This document shows, in pieces, positions 45,133-52,635 of a stretch of 64,000 nucleotides of DNA. Every line of letters begins with the position of its first letter. Positions within the stretch are counted from its first letter, which is position 1. This DNA is from Bacillota bacterium. GTDB lineage: Bacteria > Bacillota > Clostridia > Christensenellales > Aristaeellaceae. The stretch covers positions 124,001 to 188,000 of the forward strand of contig JAEZHM010000040.1 of assembly GCA_023416585.1 (NCBI GenBank). Reading direction: 5' to 3'. The position numbers and the translations under genes were made by a program. The notes beneath the pieces were generated by a model. It worked only from the letters and a program-made list of their open reading frames with translations, did not search any database and was not told the origin of the DNA.

Positions 45133-45608
45133 CGGTGGCGCTTTCATCAGTGCTTACTTGAGAGGAAAACCGGGAATGGTGCAGTCATATGAAGCTGCTG
45201 TGGGGCAGGGAACTGTTGGGTTGGGGATAAGATTATATTGAAATTGTTACCGAAGGAACTATCCCCGTGATTGCATCGTCGCTTATGCTATTGTAATGCG
45301 CCCTCATAAGGCGGCGTGAAATCGTGGGGCGCCTTGACCTTGGCGCGCCGCTCATTGAAAAATCCGAATAGGGGACCAAGGCGGCAAGCGGCGCGCCGGG
45401 CCAAAGCGCCTTGCAGAAACACAGGGAAAGCTCCTTAAATGGTCGGATACATACCATGGGTATCGCCAAAGAAGAAAAAAACACAATTTGATATATAGGT
45501 TGGGCGGCAAACCGTATGCAAGGTTGACCAAATAATGCCATATACAGTAAAATACAGAAGATGCACAAGCAATACACATATACAAATAGATTGAGGTAGG
45601 TGTAAGTC
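45133..45608. other. Gap before the CxxC secreted protein gene
   Basis: No credible gene is seen. A GC-rich patch near 45330-45410 has short inverted GGCGCGCC-type segments. The last 100 bases are AT-rich and contain TTGACC (45524-45529) but no convincing -10. GAGGTAGGTG just before 45609 is the ribosome site of the next gene. Confidence 0.4.
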
Positions 45609-46313
45609 ATGAAGATGTTTTGTATTCTTCTGCTATGCACAGCGTTGCTTATGGCGGGGCCGGCAGCTTATGCCGGTGATGTCTTAAAAAACCCGCAAGT
45701 GCATCCCGATTTGCAGGCTTTCTATGAAGGTCCGCTCAATGAGAATACGATAAGTGACTTGTTTTTGCGCTTTGGAGTAGGTAGTAATGGCATTGCCGGG
45801 TTCGCACTTTGCTTGTATCAAGAGGATCTAAAAATTTTGAAACCCACATTGATCATGCCTTACTTAGAGCCGCAGCCCAAACGGCTTACCGCAGGGGCCT
45901 TGTATACAATGGAGCGTTTTACTATGCTGCACGGTCTTGTCGATGCTGTCCTGACCCATCCGGATGCAAGGGGCTTTATCGAAGTAATCTATTTCGATTT
46001 GCAGTTCTGCGATTTTGAGAAGATAAAAAGTAACCAGTTGGATGATATGCTAAAGCAGCATTATGTTGCCGCCTATTCCGTGGGGCAGTGGTGCACCTCT
46101 TGCGAAACGGCAAAAGCGGACATGCAGAAGGACCCTACCTGCTTTTTCCGATTAGCCAATGCGTATGAGGGGCAGATGGATCCCCTTGAACTGTTTGGCC
46201 CGGCATTTTCGGATTTTCCCAAAGCTTGCAAAAACGAGGATGCATTGGAGTATGGCAGTGTCATTCCCTCTCCATGGCATGCCTGCGGTCTGGGCGCTTT
46301 AGCCATTGATTAG
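45609..46313 (+). CDS. Secreted protein with a CxxC motif, unknown family
   Basis: A 234-residue protein with signal peptide (about 1-22, 'GPAAYAG'). The mature part has 'QWCTSCETAK' with C162 and C165, a spacing seen in thioredoxin-like and metal-binding proteins, and three more Cys near the C-terminus ('DPTCFF', 'KACKN', 'WHACGLG'). No full thioredoxin fold order is evident, so disulfide structure or metal binding are both open. It stands alone, with a hairpin (GGCCC/GGGCC near 46397-46415) followed by a T-run near 46428. Confidence 0.65.
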   Translation: MKMFCILLLCTALLMAGPAAYAGDVLKNPQVHPDLQAFYEGPLNENTISDLFLRFGVGSNGIAGFALCLYQEDLKILKPTLIMPYLEPQPKRLTAGALYTMERFTMLHGLVDAVLTHPDARGFIEVIYFDLQFCDFEKIKSNQLDDMLKQHYVAAYSVGQWCTSCETAKADMQKDPTCFFRLANAYEGQMDPLELFGPAFSDFPKACKNEDALEYGSVIPSPWHACGLGALAID

Positions 46314-46462
46314 AGCACGCTGATACGTAACCAAGAATACGGCCGACTATGTTTGACATACAATAGAATGATCTATGCATAAGCCTTAAATACCGGCCCG
46401 GTCTTTGGGCCTGGCGCATTCCCTTTTTTTCGGTTCATTTCCAATTTTTTTTGCTCATATAG

Positions 46463-46502
46463 TTGACAAATCAATTACCTGGTCATATGATTGATTTGTC
46501 AA
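46463..46502 (+). promoter_or_regulatory. MarR-gene promoter overlapped by a perfect 13-base inverted repeat
   Basis: TTGACA (46463-46468) and TATGAT (46486-46491) are separated by 17 bases, an almost consensus sigma-A promoter. The arms TTGACAAATCAAT (46463-46475) and ATTGATTTGTCAA (46490-46502) pair perfectly and cover the -35 and the region just after the -10. A MarR dimer bound here would block the promoter, which points to autoregulation of the regulator/efflux operon. Confidence 0.8.
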
Positions 46503-46574
46503 TTAATTCTATTCCGTCTGCCGGAGGCAGTGCGGAAAGGAAACACACTGAAGAAAAACACCGGAGGGAAAATC

Positions 46575-47057
46575 GTGCTTGATTGCAGGGCCTTGGGCCG
46601 CGACATCTTCGTCATCGACAAGTATTTCCGCATCTATTTCAGGAATTCGCTGAAGCAATACGGCCTGAACACCACGGAGGCCATGGTGCTGCTGGCGCTT
46701 TATGAAAAGGGCGGGAGTCTTCAGGAGGATGTTTTTGACGACATCCACGGGCATAAGCTGTCCAAATCCCAGGAGCAGATCATTTCTGACCTGCAGTACG
46801 ACAAGGCGGCCATGACCAGGACCATGCAGTCACTGGAGAGCAAAAGTTTTGTGCATCGCATGGCAAATCCCAATGACAGCCGTTCGTTTTTGTTCACCGC
46901 GACAGAGAAGGCGGATGCGTTCAAACCCGTGCTGATCGGCTTTTTGCGGGATTGGAACAACCTGCTGCTGGACGGGATCTGGGATCTTGATATTGTTGGC
47001 GCAGCAATCAAACGCATGGCGGAAAATGCAAAACAGGTATTTAAGGGAGAGGCATAA
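46575..47057 (+). CDS. MarR-family transcriptional regulator
   Basis: Regulator of 160 residues with a winged helix of MarR type: 'GLNTTEAMVLLALYEKGG' (landmark 'TEAMVLLALYEKGG') at about 33-50, recognition helix 'YDKAAMTRTMQSLESK' (landmark 'AAMTRTMQSLE') at about 75-90, and wing 'NDSRSFLFTATEK' at about 103-115. GTG 46575 has CGGAGGG 6 bases upstream and is favoured over 46491, which would put the start inside the promoter. The efflux-pump gene follows the stop directly. It probably represses the operon until a toxic compound binds. Confidence 0.88.
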   Translation: MLDCRALGRDIFVIDKYFRIYFRNSLKQYGLNTTEAMVLLALYEKGGSLQEDVFDDIHGHKLSKSQEQIISDLQYDKAAMTRTMQSLESKSFVHRMANPNDSRSFLFTATEKADAFKPVLIGFLRDWNNLLLDGIWDLDIVGAAIKRMAENAKQVFKGEA

Positions 47058-49370
47058 ATGGAAAAGACGGCAAAGAAACAAAATTTTGTACTGGTAATGA
47101 TCATTTACCTGGCGGGCATCTTTATGGGCGCCATCGACACCGGCATCGTGACCCCCGCCAGAACCATCATCCAAAACAGCCTGGGGGTGGATCCCACTGC
47201 CGGTATCTGGATGATCACCATTTACACCCTGGCCTACGCGGCCTCCATCCCCGTGATGGGCAAGCTGGCTGATATATACGGCCGAAAATACGTATATCTT
47301 ATCAGCATCTTCCTCTTTGGCTTGGGTTCTCTGTTCTGCGGGCTTTCCGAGCACTTTGGCGGCTTTTCCATGCTGCTCATTGCCCGGGCGGTGCAGGCCA
47401 TCGGCGGCGGAGGAATCCTGCCCGTGGCCACTGCGGAATTTGGAACCACATTCCCGCCTGAAAAGCGCGGCATGGCTTTGGGGCTGGTGGGCGGTGTGTA
47501 CGGCATCGCCAACATCTTCGGCGCATCCGCCGGCAGCGCCATCATGGACATCTTTGGGCAAAACCACTGGCAGTTCATTTTCTTTATCAATCTGCCCATC
47601 ACGCTTTTCATTGTGATCGCGGGGCTGCTCGTGCTTCAAAACAACAAGACAGGGCAGGTCGGTAAAATCGACGGGATGGGCATTTTGACATTGGTCATCA
47701 TGGTCCTGTCGCTGCTGTACGGGCTGAAAAATCTGGATTTCTTCAATATCGGCGGCACGATCACGGCAACGGGCGTCTATCCCTTCCTCATCCTGTTCGT
47801 GGTGCTCATCCCCGTTTTTATCCTGGTGGAAAACCGTGCCCAGGACCCGGTGATGAACTTAAAGTACTTTACAAACCGGAATATCATATTCACCCTGCTT
47901 ATCTCATTCGTCAGCGGCTTTGTGATGATGGGCGTGATCTTCGTCCCTCAGTTTTCCGAGAACACGCTGAAGATTGCCTCCGGTTCCGGCGGATACCTGG
48001 TGATCATCCTTGGCTTGTTCGCCGGCATCGGCGCGCCCATATCGGGCAGGCTCATTGACAAGTTCGGCGCCAAGGTGGTGCTGGGTTTCGGCTTTATCGT
48101 ATCCATTGCGGGCGCGCTGTTCCTGGTTTTTGTAGCAAACGCGCACCCGAGTTTTGCCACAGTTCTTTTAAGCCTCGCTCTCATCGGCACCGGCATGGGC
48201 TTTACCATGGGTACGCCTCTTAATTATATGATGCTGGCCAACACGGATGAAAAGGAATCAAACTCCGCCCTGGCCACAATATCGCTGATCCGCTCCATCG
48301 GCACCGCCATCGCGCCCGCCATCATGGTCGGATTCATTGTCCATGCCGGAGCCTCGATCGGTACTGATGTGATGAACCTTCTGCCCAAGGAGGTCAGCTT
48401 GCCCAAGCTCCCCTATGCGCAGGAGATCACCGACGCGTTCAGCCAAATGAAGGCCGACCCCAATATTAAGGAGAAGCTGGGCAGCATGGACATGCCGGAT
48501 CTGAGTACCATGACCACCATGAGCATCAATATGAGCAGCAGCTCCGGCTTTACCATGCCGGCGGATCTGATGGAATTGATTCAGTCCAGCGACGTGACCA
48601 CCATCACGCAAAACGCCAAGACACTGGCTTCCCGGATGTTTGAACTCATGACGCCGGACGTGATCATAAAGATACAGGACGGATTAGGCAGTGGGATCGG
48701 CGGCATCGGGCAGGGAGCGGCACAACTCACAGATGCCATTGCCAAGATGCAGGAAGGGTATGACGGCATCGGCAAGGGCATCGATGGCATGAGTGCCGCC
48801 ATTCAGGGACAGAAGGCCGGGCTTTCCCAGCTGAAGACCATATCCGATATGCTCTTAAAGCAGGGCATTACTGAAATCCCCGAGGGCAAAAGCATTGCGG
48901 ATATGATCCCGGCGTTCGTGAAGCCCATGATCCCCAAGGAAGCGCTGGATGAACTTGTGAAGATCAAATCCATGGATGAGCTGAACGCCAAGACAGACGA
49001 ACTCAACACAGCCATCGCCACGCTGGAAACCAAGGTTGCGGAAAGTGAAAAGAGCCGTGCGGACATGAAGGCCGCCATGGATCAAATGACTGCCACTGTT
49101 TTAAAGATGGAGGATCTGCAAACCAAAATGGGCGTACTGAAGGGCGCTATTCCAACGGCCTTCGAAACAGCGGAGGAAAATTACCTTCATGCAATCGACT
49201 TGAAAGCAGCGGAGCTGGAAAGTACGTTCCAGTCCACGTTAAACGGCGGATTCGGCAATGTTTATTTGTCCACGGCCATTGCCGCCGTAATCGCGCTTTT
49301 GATGCTGGCGTTTTACACAAACCCCGCGGTGGCGAATAAAAAGGCGGAATTAAAGGGAAAAGAGGCTTGA
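47058..49370 (+). CDS. DHA2-type MFS efflux pump with a 300-residue insertion before the last membrane segment
   Basis: Drug/H+ antiporter-like protein of 770 residues; typical members have about 480-510. Residues 1-430 hold 13 membrane segments with the motif A-like 'GKLADIYGRKYVYL' near 73 and motif C-like 'GGVYGIANIFGASAG' near 150. Residues about 435-734 are a polar, helical, Met/Lys/Glu-rich stretch with coiled-coil character ('LNAKTDELNTAIATLETKVAES', landmark 'TDELNTAIATLETKVAE'). The last membrane segment is at about 735-757. By topology the insertion would be outside the cell. ATG 47058 abuts the regulator stop. Antimicrobial export is inferred from the MarR partner. Confidence 0.88.
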   Translation: MEKTAKKQNFVLVMIIYLAGIFMGAIDTGIVTPARTIIQNSLGVDPTAGIWMITIYTLAYAASIPVMGKLADIYGRKYVYLISIFLFGLGSLFCGLSEHFGGFSMLLIARAVQAIGGGGILPVATAEFGTTFPPEKRGMALGLVGGVYGIANIFGASAGSAIMDIFGQNHWQFIFFINLPITLFIVIAGLLVLQNNKTGQVGKIDGMGILTLVIMVLSLLYGLKNLDFFNIGGTITATGVYPFLILFVVLIPVFILVENRAQDPVMNLKYFTNRNIIFTLLISFVSGFVMMGVIFVPQFSENTLKIASGSGGYLVIILGLFAGIGAPISGRLIDKFGAKVVLGFGFIVSIAGALFLVFVANAHPSFATVLLSLALIGTGMGFTMGTPLNYMMLANTDEKESNSALATISLIRSIGTAIAPAIMVGFIVHAGASIGTDVMNLLPKEVSLPKLPYAQEITDAFSQMKADPNIKEKLGSMDMPDLSTMTTMSINMSSSSGFTMPADLMELIQSSDVTTITQNAKTLASRMFELMTPDVIIKIQDGLGSGIGGIGQGAAQLTDAIAKMQEGYDGIGKGIDGMSAAIQGQKAGLSQLKTISDMLLKQGITEIPEGKSIADMIPAFVKPMIPKEALDELVKIKSMDELNAKTDELNTAIATLETKVAESEKSRADMKAAMDQMTATVLKMEDLQTKMGVLKGAIPTAFETAEENYLHAIDLKAAELESTFQSTLNGGFGNVYLSTAIAAVIALLMLAFYTNPAVANKKAELKGKEA

Positions 49371-49411
49371 CAGGGCATAGGGAAGGCTGGCGACATAAAA
49401 GGCAAAGCAAT

Positions 49412-49440
49412 GGTGGGGCCAAGCGGCCCCACCGTTTTTT
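49412..49440 (+). terminator. Intrinsic terminator of the MarR/efflux operon
   Basis: A perfect 9-base stem (GGTGGGGCC with GGCCCCACC), loop AAGC, then GTTTTTT, 40 bases after the efflux-pump stop. Confidence 0.9.
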
Positions 49441-49448
49441 GACCATTA

Positions 49449-49528
49449 TTCATTCTGAGGAAGCGCGGCGACCGAAGAATCTTTATACATAAAGGGGTTT
49501 AAGATTCTTCGCTGCGCTCAGAATGACA
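49449..49528. repeat. Palindromic repeat, family B, copy 2
   Basis: It starts TTCATTCTGAGGAAGCG and ends CTCAGAATGACA, with CCGAAGAATCTT and AAGATTCTTCG as inner arms. It is non-coding and lies between convergent transcripts. Confidence 0.8.
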
Positions 49529-49583
49529 TATCTTCGAGCTGGTATGCGTTCCCTTAAGGTAAAGGCTGATTAAAGCTCCAACG

Positions 49584-49664
49584 TGTCATTCTGAGGAAGC
49601 GAAGCGACCGAAGAATCTTTATACAGCAAGAAGTTTAAGATTCTTCGCTGCGCTTTAAATGACA
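49584..49664. repeat. Palindromic repeat, family B, copy 3
   Basis: It starts TGTCATTCTGAGGAAGCG and has the same inner arms as copy 2, with a decayed right end (TTTAAATGACA). Copies 2 and 3 fill the 335-base gap to the convergent ABC gene; nothing else is seen there. Confidence 0.8.
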
Positions 49665-49705
49665 TATCTTCGATTGGTTTGCGTTCCCTCGAGGACGATT
49701 ATGCC

Positions 49706-50677
49706 TCACCTGGCAAATACCCTCTGAATGATATGTTCTATATCTTCTTCCTTTAGAAAGATAGTAATCGGGTTATACTTTTCTATTAGCGCAATCAGTG
49801 CTGTTCTGGATGAGATGCCTTTTTCCACTTGCACTATCCAAGTACTTTGCCGTGTATCGACAAGTACATAGCCAGGGGTTTCAGACCAGATCGGGAGATC
49901 ATTAAATCCCATTTGTATCACATAGCCATCTTCATAATGCGCCTTAAATTCATTGAGCTTCCCATCGAATAATTTTTGGCCCTCATTCGTTAAAATCAGT
50001 CGCTGACATGTAGCCTCTATATCATTCATATCATGGGTTGTTAATATGATCGTTGTCCCCTTCTCACGGTTTAGCCCAACGATACATTCTCTCAATGTCT
50101 TTTTTGAGTTTACGTCCAGGCCTATTGTTGGCTCATCCAGATAAATAATGCCTGGGTTATGCAGCATGGCAAGGGCAAGGTTTGCTTTCATTTTTTGCCC
50201 CAGGCTCAACTGCCTGGCCGGTTGGTCCATAAAGTCCTTCATATCAAGCATTTCAATAAAAAGATTCTTGTTTTGATGATATGTTTTATCATCAATTTCA
50301 TAGAGTTTTTTGTTGAGTTCAAAGCTGTCTGTTATTGGAAGATCCCAATATAATTGTGAGCGTTGGCCAAACACAACTCCTATGCGCTTGGCATTTCGCT
50401 TTCTGTTCTCATATGGAATGATGCCATCAACAGTAACTAAACCGGATGTTGGAACCAAAACACCTGAGAGAATCTTTATCATGGTGGATTTTCCTGCACC
50501 ATTGGGACCAATATAGCCAACAATCTCACCTTTTTCAATGGAAAATGAGATGCTGCGTACAGCCTCTTTTATTATGTACTCGCGACTAAAAAGCGAATGT
50601 ATTCCACCCCAGAAACCTGGCCGCATTTTCGCGATTCTATAATTTTTGCAGACATCTTTGGCTTCAATAAATGACAT
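49706..50677 (-). CDS. ABC-2 exporter ATP-binding protein
   Basis: ATPase of 323 residues: Walker A 'GPNGAGKST' near 61, signature 'LSLGQKMKA' near 162, Walker B 'IIYLDEP', switch His in 'LTTHDMND'. The last 80 residues are an accessory domain. It belongs with two membrane proteins encoded upstream on the same strand (genes of the COG4586/4587/3694 kind). The region is AT-rich compared with its neighbours, which suggests separate acquisition. Confidence 0.88.
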   Translation of the reverse strand: MSFIEAKDVCKNYRIAKMRPGFWGGIHSLFSREYIIKEAVRSISFSIEKGEIVGYIGPNGAGKSTMIKILSGVLVPTSGLVTVDGIIPYENRKRNAKRIGVVFGQRSQLYWDLPITDSFELNKKLYEIDDKTYHQNKNLFIEMLDMKDFMDQPARQLSLGQKMKANLALAMLHNPGIIYLDEPTIGLDVNSKKTLRECIVGLNREKGTTIILTTHDMNDIEATCQRLILTNEGQKLFDGKLNEFKAHYEDGYVIQMGFNDLPIWSETPGYVLVDTRQSTWIVQVEKGISSRTALIALIEKYNPITIFLKEEDIEHIIQRVFAR

Positions 50678-50689
50678 GATATGCCTCCC

Positions 50690-51496
50690 TTACGTTCCTG
50701 AGCTTTGATAATATGTAAGCGCCCATTTCCATGCTTTCAAGCTAACATAAAACAGCCCAACATTTATACATGGCGATAAATAGGCAATAATCGTTGGAAA
50801 TGAGAATGTCGATGCTTTTGATAAAATGATGCCAACCGGGTAAAAGTTTAAAAATGCATAAGGCAAAACAAATGTCAAAATCACCTGGATGGTTATACTA
50901 TAAATAGAAATCGGATAATCAACAAATTGTTTCATGCTTCTTGTAAACAGAGCAACTATTGGATTGTCTCCAACAGTAAAAAAGATAAACATGGATGAAA
51001 ACAGCAGCAGGGCTGCCTGCAAAAAAGCAGACCCAATCAGCATAATAAAAAATAATGCCATGTTCCAGAATGTACATACAAAATGGGTTTTTGGAAGTGA
51101 AATGCACAATATCACAATGCTTAAGATCGTATGGCCAATATAACCGAAGTTGAACCCCTTGTTGACCTCATACCATAGTGGATCAATCGGCTTTGTAAGT
51201 GCTTCATCGAATTCTCCGGTGCGAACCCGGTTTGCAAGGCTTCGGCAAGGTGTGTAAAATACAGTAGCCGCCATTGCATAGGACAACGTGGTGAATGCAA
51301 AGAAGACCATTACCTCATGATTATTCCATCCGCCCAGGGTGTGAAAGTTTGTCACCATAATATAGAGTGATAAGTATGTTCCGCCGTAATATAGCCATTG
51401 TCCAATAACCCCTGTAATAAAGGATGCGCGAAGCACCAATTCCCCGCGTATTGTTTGCCTGGCAAAGAATAAGTACAATGACAAATGTCTTCTCAT
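50690..51496 (-). CDS. ABC-2 exporter membrane protein (COG3694-like)
   Basis: A 268-residue protein with about six membrane segments. 'RVRTGEFDEALTKPIDPLWY' (landmark 'TGEFDEALTKPIDP') near 92-106 is the conserved polar stretch of this ABC-2 subgroup. It lies 6 bases downstream of the interrupted partner permease and 12 bases upstream of the ATPase gene, so the three are one operon. Confidence 0.85.
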   Translation of the reverse strand: MRRHLSLYLFFARQTIRGELVLRASFITGVIGQWLYYGGTYLSLYIMVTNFHTLGGWNNHEVMVFFAFTTLSYAMAATVFYTPCRSLANRVRTGEFDEALTKPIDPLWYEVNKGFNFGYIGHTILSIVILCISLPKTHFVCTFWNMALFFIMLIGSAFLQAALLLFSSMFIFFTVGDNPIVALFTRSMKQFVDYPISIYSITIQVILTFVLPYAFLNFYPVGIILSKASTFSFPTIIAYLSPCINVGLFYVSLKAWKWALTYYQSSGT

Positions 51497-51502
51497 AATG
51501 CA

Positions 51503-52288
51503 TTAGCCTCCATTAATTGTGATCCGCTTTTCTACCCGGAGATAAACAAGCTGTCCCAACAAGGCCAGGGCAGCGATCCAAGATAGTGCGATACATATGA
51601 TTGTTGAAGGCGGCGCAAATGAAGTCTTGCCTAATGCAATATTGATGGGTTCAAAAGTGATATACCTGAAGGGTAGATAGAAACTTATGTGGTTGAGCCA
51701 TTTTGGATAGAACCAGATCGGCACCATCGTGCCGCCAAAAATGAGCTTACCAGCACTTAAATACCAATCAAGATACCATGCTTTTTGAGTAAAAAAGGCA
51801 AGCAAACCAACAATATAGGATAATTCAAAAACGATAAGCATGCCCAAGATTACAGATAGGATAAATGGCAAAATAGCGTACATGATATTTGCTGCATTAA
51901 TATCCAGGAAAACGGTTATCAGTATAGTGGAAGGCAAGGCTGAGACGATAAAATAAAAAGCATTCTTTCCAAGCACTGTACTAATACAGTAATATTTAAA
52001 AGAAAATGGTTATAGTAGTTCCATGGATACAGCGCCGCTGCGTATCTGTGGTTCTAATTCTACTGCTATATTGGCATGTGTTAGTTCGGCAATAAGAATA
52101 TTTATCAAAACAAAAAGAAGCATATCCTGAAGCGTTATCCCTGTTTTTACTCCGGAACTTAAAAGAGCTTCCCATAAATTAACTGCTACTATAAGTTCAA
52201 GCCCTGAACCAAAGAATTTTAAGATGGCTGCGTTTTTATATATCATTTGAGACTTGAAGGATTTTGCAAATATATACCAATATTTCAA
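51503..52288 (-). pseudogene. ABC-2 exporter membrane protein (COG4587-like) interrupted by one in-frame TAA
   Basis: Both halves of an approximately 261-codon permease gene are in the same frame, separated only by a TAA at 52010-52012 (minus strand). The first half ends 'SGAVSMELL', the second continues 'PFSFKYYC...VLGKNAFYF'. In this subgroup the matching site reads like 'xLLRP' or 'xLLKP', so a sense codon for Lys or Arg is expected where the TAA stands. The likely start is TTG 52288, since a TGA stands 9 bases upstream. Either the gene is a recent nonsense pseudogene, or the stop is read through, or the base is an assembly error. The rest of the second half shows no other damage. Confidence 0.75.
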
Positions 52289-52500
52289 TATTACTCACAC
52301 GTCCCTTGGTTCATGATGTATTTTACTGTCGCCTTTTTTTGTATAATCTTCTAAATTGTCTTTCGTGTTTATTCGGCCTCAAGTTGCATGATTTCCTTAT
52401 TATTCCCAATAGAATCATTATTTCACTAGATTCCCATATTGTCAAGGGATGCCATTTATGGCTTAATACAGCATGGACAGGACATAATTATGCTGACAGT

Positions 52501-52530
52501 AAAAAGCGGTGGGGCCTAGCGGCCTCACCG
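52501..52530 (-). terminator. Terminator-like hairpin after the third sigma operon
   Basis: CGGTGGGGCC and GGCCTCACCG pair (one G-T) around TAGC. On the minus strand CTTTTT follows, so it can end transcription from the operon finishing at 52636. It closely resembles the terminator at 49412-49440. The remaining gap (52289-52500) is AT-rich and holds the leader of the AT-rich ABC operon. Confidence 0.7.
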
Positions 52531-52635
52531 TTGTTTTGCCTATCATGTCACCGTATTGCCTGATCTCCTCCACTTTGAACTTGCCGTTTTCGCAGCAAAT
52601 ATATCCTGCCTGTTTCACCGATGACCAGCATGTCT

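Noticed and set aside
51503..52288. A frameshift as cause of the split permease
   Set aside because: The two halves are in the same frame; only one TAA codon separates them, so it is a nonsense change and not a frameshift.
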